A stretch of DNA of 64,000 nt, from positions 38,301 through 102,300 of the forward strand of contig NZ_JASHIU010000011.1 in the NCBI RefSeq assembly GCF_030733545.1, written 5' to 3'. Shown piece by piece: positions 63,348-64,000 of the stretch. Every line of letters begins with the position of its first letter. Within the stretch, counting starts at the first letter, position 1. The notes beneath the pieces are model-generated. The model did not search any database, was not told the DNA's origin, and saw only the letters and a program-made list of their open reading frames with translations. Made by a program: the position numbers and the translations under genes. The stretch comes from Oceanicaulis sp. MMSF_3324. Its GTDB lineage: Bacteria; Pseudomonadota; Alphaproteobacteria; Caulobacterales; Maricaulaceae.

Positions 63348-64000
63348 ATGAAAACAAAGCTTCTTTCGGCAGTCGCCGTTGGGGCCATCCTCGCCGCGCC
63401 GTCCATGGCGGTTGCGGATGAAGGTTGGTACGTCAGCGGTGCGCTTGGTTATGGCGCTCCGGGCGACGTGGATGTCTCCGGCAGCCTGAATGGCGAGATC
63501 CAGGGCGAAGGCGATATTCGCGAAAAACTGGCTCTTGGCTACGCATGGGCCAACAACTGGCGTCTTGAAGGTGAGCTGGCTCACCGCTTCAACGACACCG
63601 GTGCTGTCGGCCATTTCGAGAACAGCAGCTCGGACTTCCAAGTCTGGTCCGGCATGCTGAACCTCATCTATGATTTCGACACCGATTCGTTCTGGACGCC
63701 GTACATCGGCGCCGGTCTGGGTTGGGTGCAGTCTGACGTGTCCGCCATGGGCTACGACACCGGCACCTATGTCCCGACCTCGAACTTCATCGACGTTGAT
63801 GATTCTGACGCTGCGCTCGGCTATCAGCTGATAGCCGGCATCGGCTGGGAACTGTCCCGCAACCTGACGCTGGACACGGAATACCGTTACTTCGGCTATG
63901 GTGACACCGATTACGCTCCGAATCTGGAGCTGGATCGCGTTGGTGGCCATGAGGCTTGGATCGGCCTGCGCTACATGTTCTCCGCTCCGGAGCCTGCTGC
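63348..64000 (+). CDS. outer-membrane beta-barrel protein, N-terminal part (cut by window end)
   Basis: The frame from ATG 63348 is open to the window end (217 complete codons), so the gene is incomplete. It begins with a signal peptide ending PSMAVADE. An OmpA/OmpW-like eight-strand barrel follows: GWYVSGALGYGAPGDVDVSG, LALGYAWANNWRLEGELAHR, PYIGAGLGWVQSDV, LTLDTEYRYFGYG, WIGLRYMFSAPEP. The last bases encode APEPAA, typical of the Pro/Ala hinge before a peptidoglycan-binding OmpA domain, which would lie beyond the edge. The ATG follows CGGAGGGGGAT. The 150 bp upstream show no firm promoter. Confidence 0.85.
   Translation, partial: MKTKLLSAVAVGAILAAPSMAVADEGWYVSGALGYGAPGDVDVSGSLNGEIQGEGDIREKLALGYAWANNWRLEGELAHRFNDTGAVGHFENSSSDFQVWSGMLNLIYDFDTDSFWTPYIGAGLGWVQSDVSAMGYDTGTYVPTSNFIDVDDSDAALGYQLIAGIGWELSRNLTLDTEYRYFGYGDTDYAPNLELDRVGGHEAWIGLRYMFSAPEPA

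Noticed and set aside
1..64000. Mobile elements, CRISPR arrays, phage genes, toxin-antitoxin pairs
   Set aside because: None seen: no transposase or integrase, no spaced direct repeats, no marked composition island.

Overview
The window looks like a chromosomal core region of a high-GC alphaproteobacterium in or near the Caulobacterales, most likely a Maricaulis/Oceanicaulis-type (Maricaulaceae/Hyphomonadaceae) marine bacterium. This is inferred from four things: a PopZ polar organizer gene directly after a TolC-type gene; the conserved alphaproteobacterial string erpA-dgt-SPOR-nagZ-scpAB-tatABC-serS-surE-pcm-LysM/M23-yajC-secDF; a TorF-family porin beside amtB; and an alphaproteobacterial-type LexA box upstream of ssb. 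The species cannot be named from the sequence alone. I see no phage, transposon, CRISPR array or obvious island, and genes are packed tightly with many 1-8 nt overlaps.

Layout. 1-7 kb: an Mpo1-like protein, tRNA-Cys, a PIMT-like protein, TolC, PopZ, a DUF3137 membrane protein, VOC and exonuclease III genes, and a nitroreductase. 7-21.7 kb: a long mostly co-oriented housekeeping block covering Fe-S assembly (erpA), dNTP hydrolysis (dgt), wall remodelling (SPOR, NagZ, LysM/degenerate M23), chromosome condensation (ScpAB), Tat export (TatABC), SerS, SurE, Pcm and Sec export (YajC-SecD-SecF). 21.7-28.5 kb: hypothetical genes, a serine-hydrolase lipoprotein, Fe-SOD, a catalytically degenerate squalene/phytoene-synthase-like protein, TrmFO, and a TPR/TonB-C protein. 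28.6-32.5 kb: three related polytopic membrane proteins plus a CPBP intramembrane protease in one run. 32.5-37.8 kb: uvrA and ssb divergent with a LexA box in front of ssb, then a Tat-signal Kelch protein translationally coupled to Cu/Zn-SOD. 38-45 kb: gyrA-coaD and two cyclophilins, an EEP-family protein, queA and a Ca/Na antiporter. 46-51.5 kb: a 52-residue Cys-containing protein, an SRPBCC lipoprotein under a MerR-type operator, MerR, a DUF4336-like protein, an orphan acyl-CoA carboxyltransferase, tgt and a lipoprotein. 51.6-64 kb: tRNA-Lys, a tandem pair of chemoreceptors, amtB-torF, recQ, a CaiB-family CoA transferase and the start of an outer-membrane beta-barrel gene cut by the window end.

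Genes that work together here: UvrA, SSB, RecQ, exonuclease III and GyrA in DNA repair and topology; TatABC with at least one encoded Tat substrate (the Kelch protein); YajC/SecD/SecF; QueA and Tgt in queuosine synthesis, with TrmFO also modifying tRNA; SodB (cytoplasm) and SodC (periplasm); SPOR, LysM/M23 and NagZ in envelope growth and recycling.

No clearly new multi-gene system is evident. The best leads are: a MerR-style operator inside a long promoter spacer; a Tgt whose Zn-binding CxCxxC motif is reduced to one Cys; the run of three membrane-protein paralogues with a CPBP protease; several clean palindromes in promoter regions (tolC, sodB, recQ/CaiB, tRNA-Lys); a 5'-leader hairpin before a TTG-initiated gyrA; and a probable leaderless trmFO.
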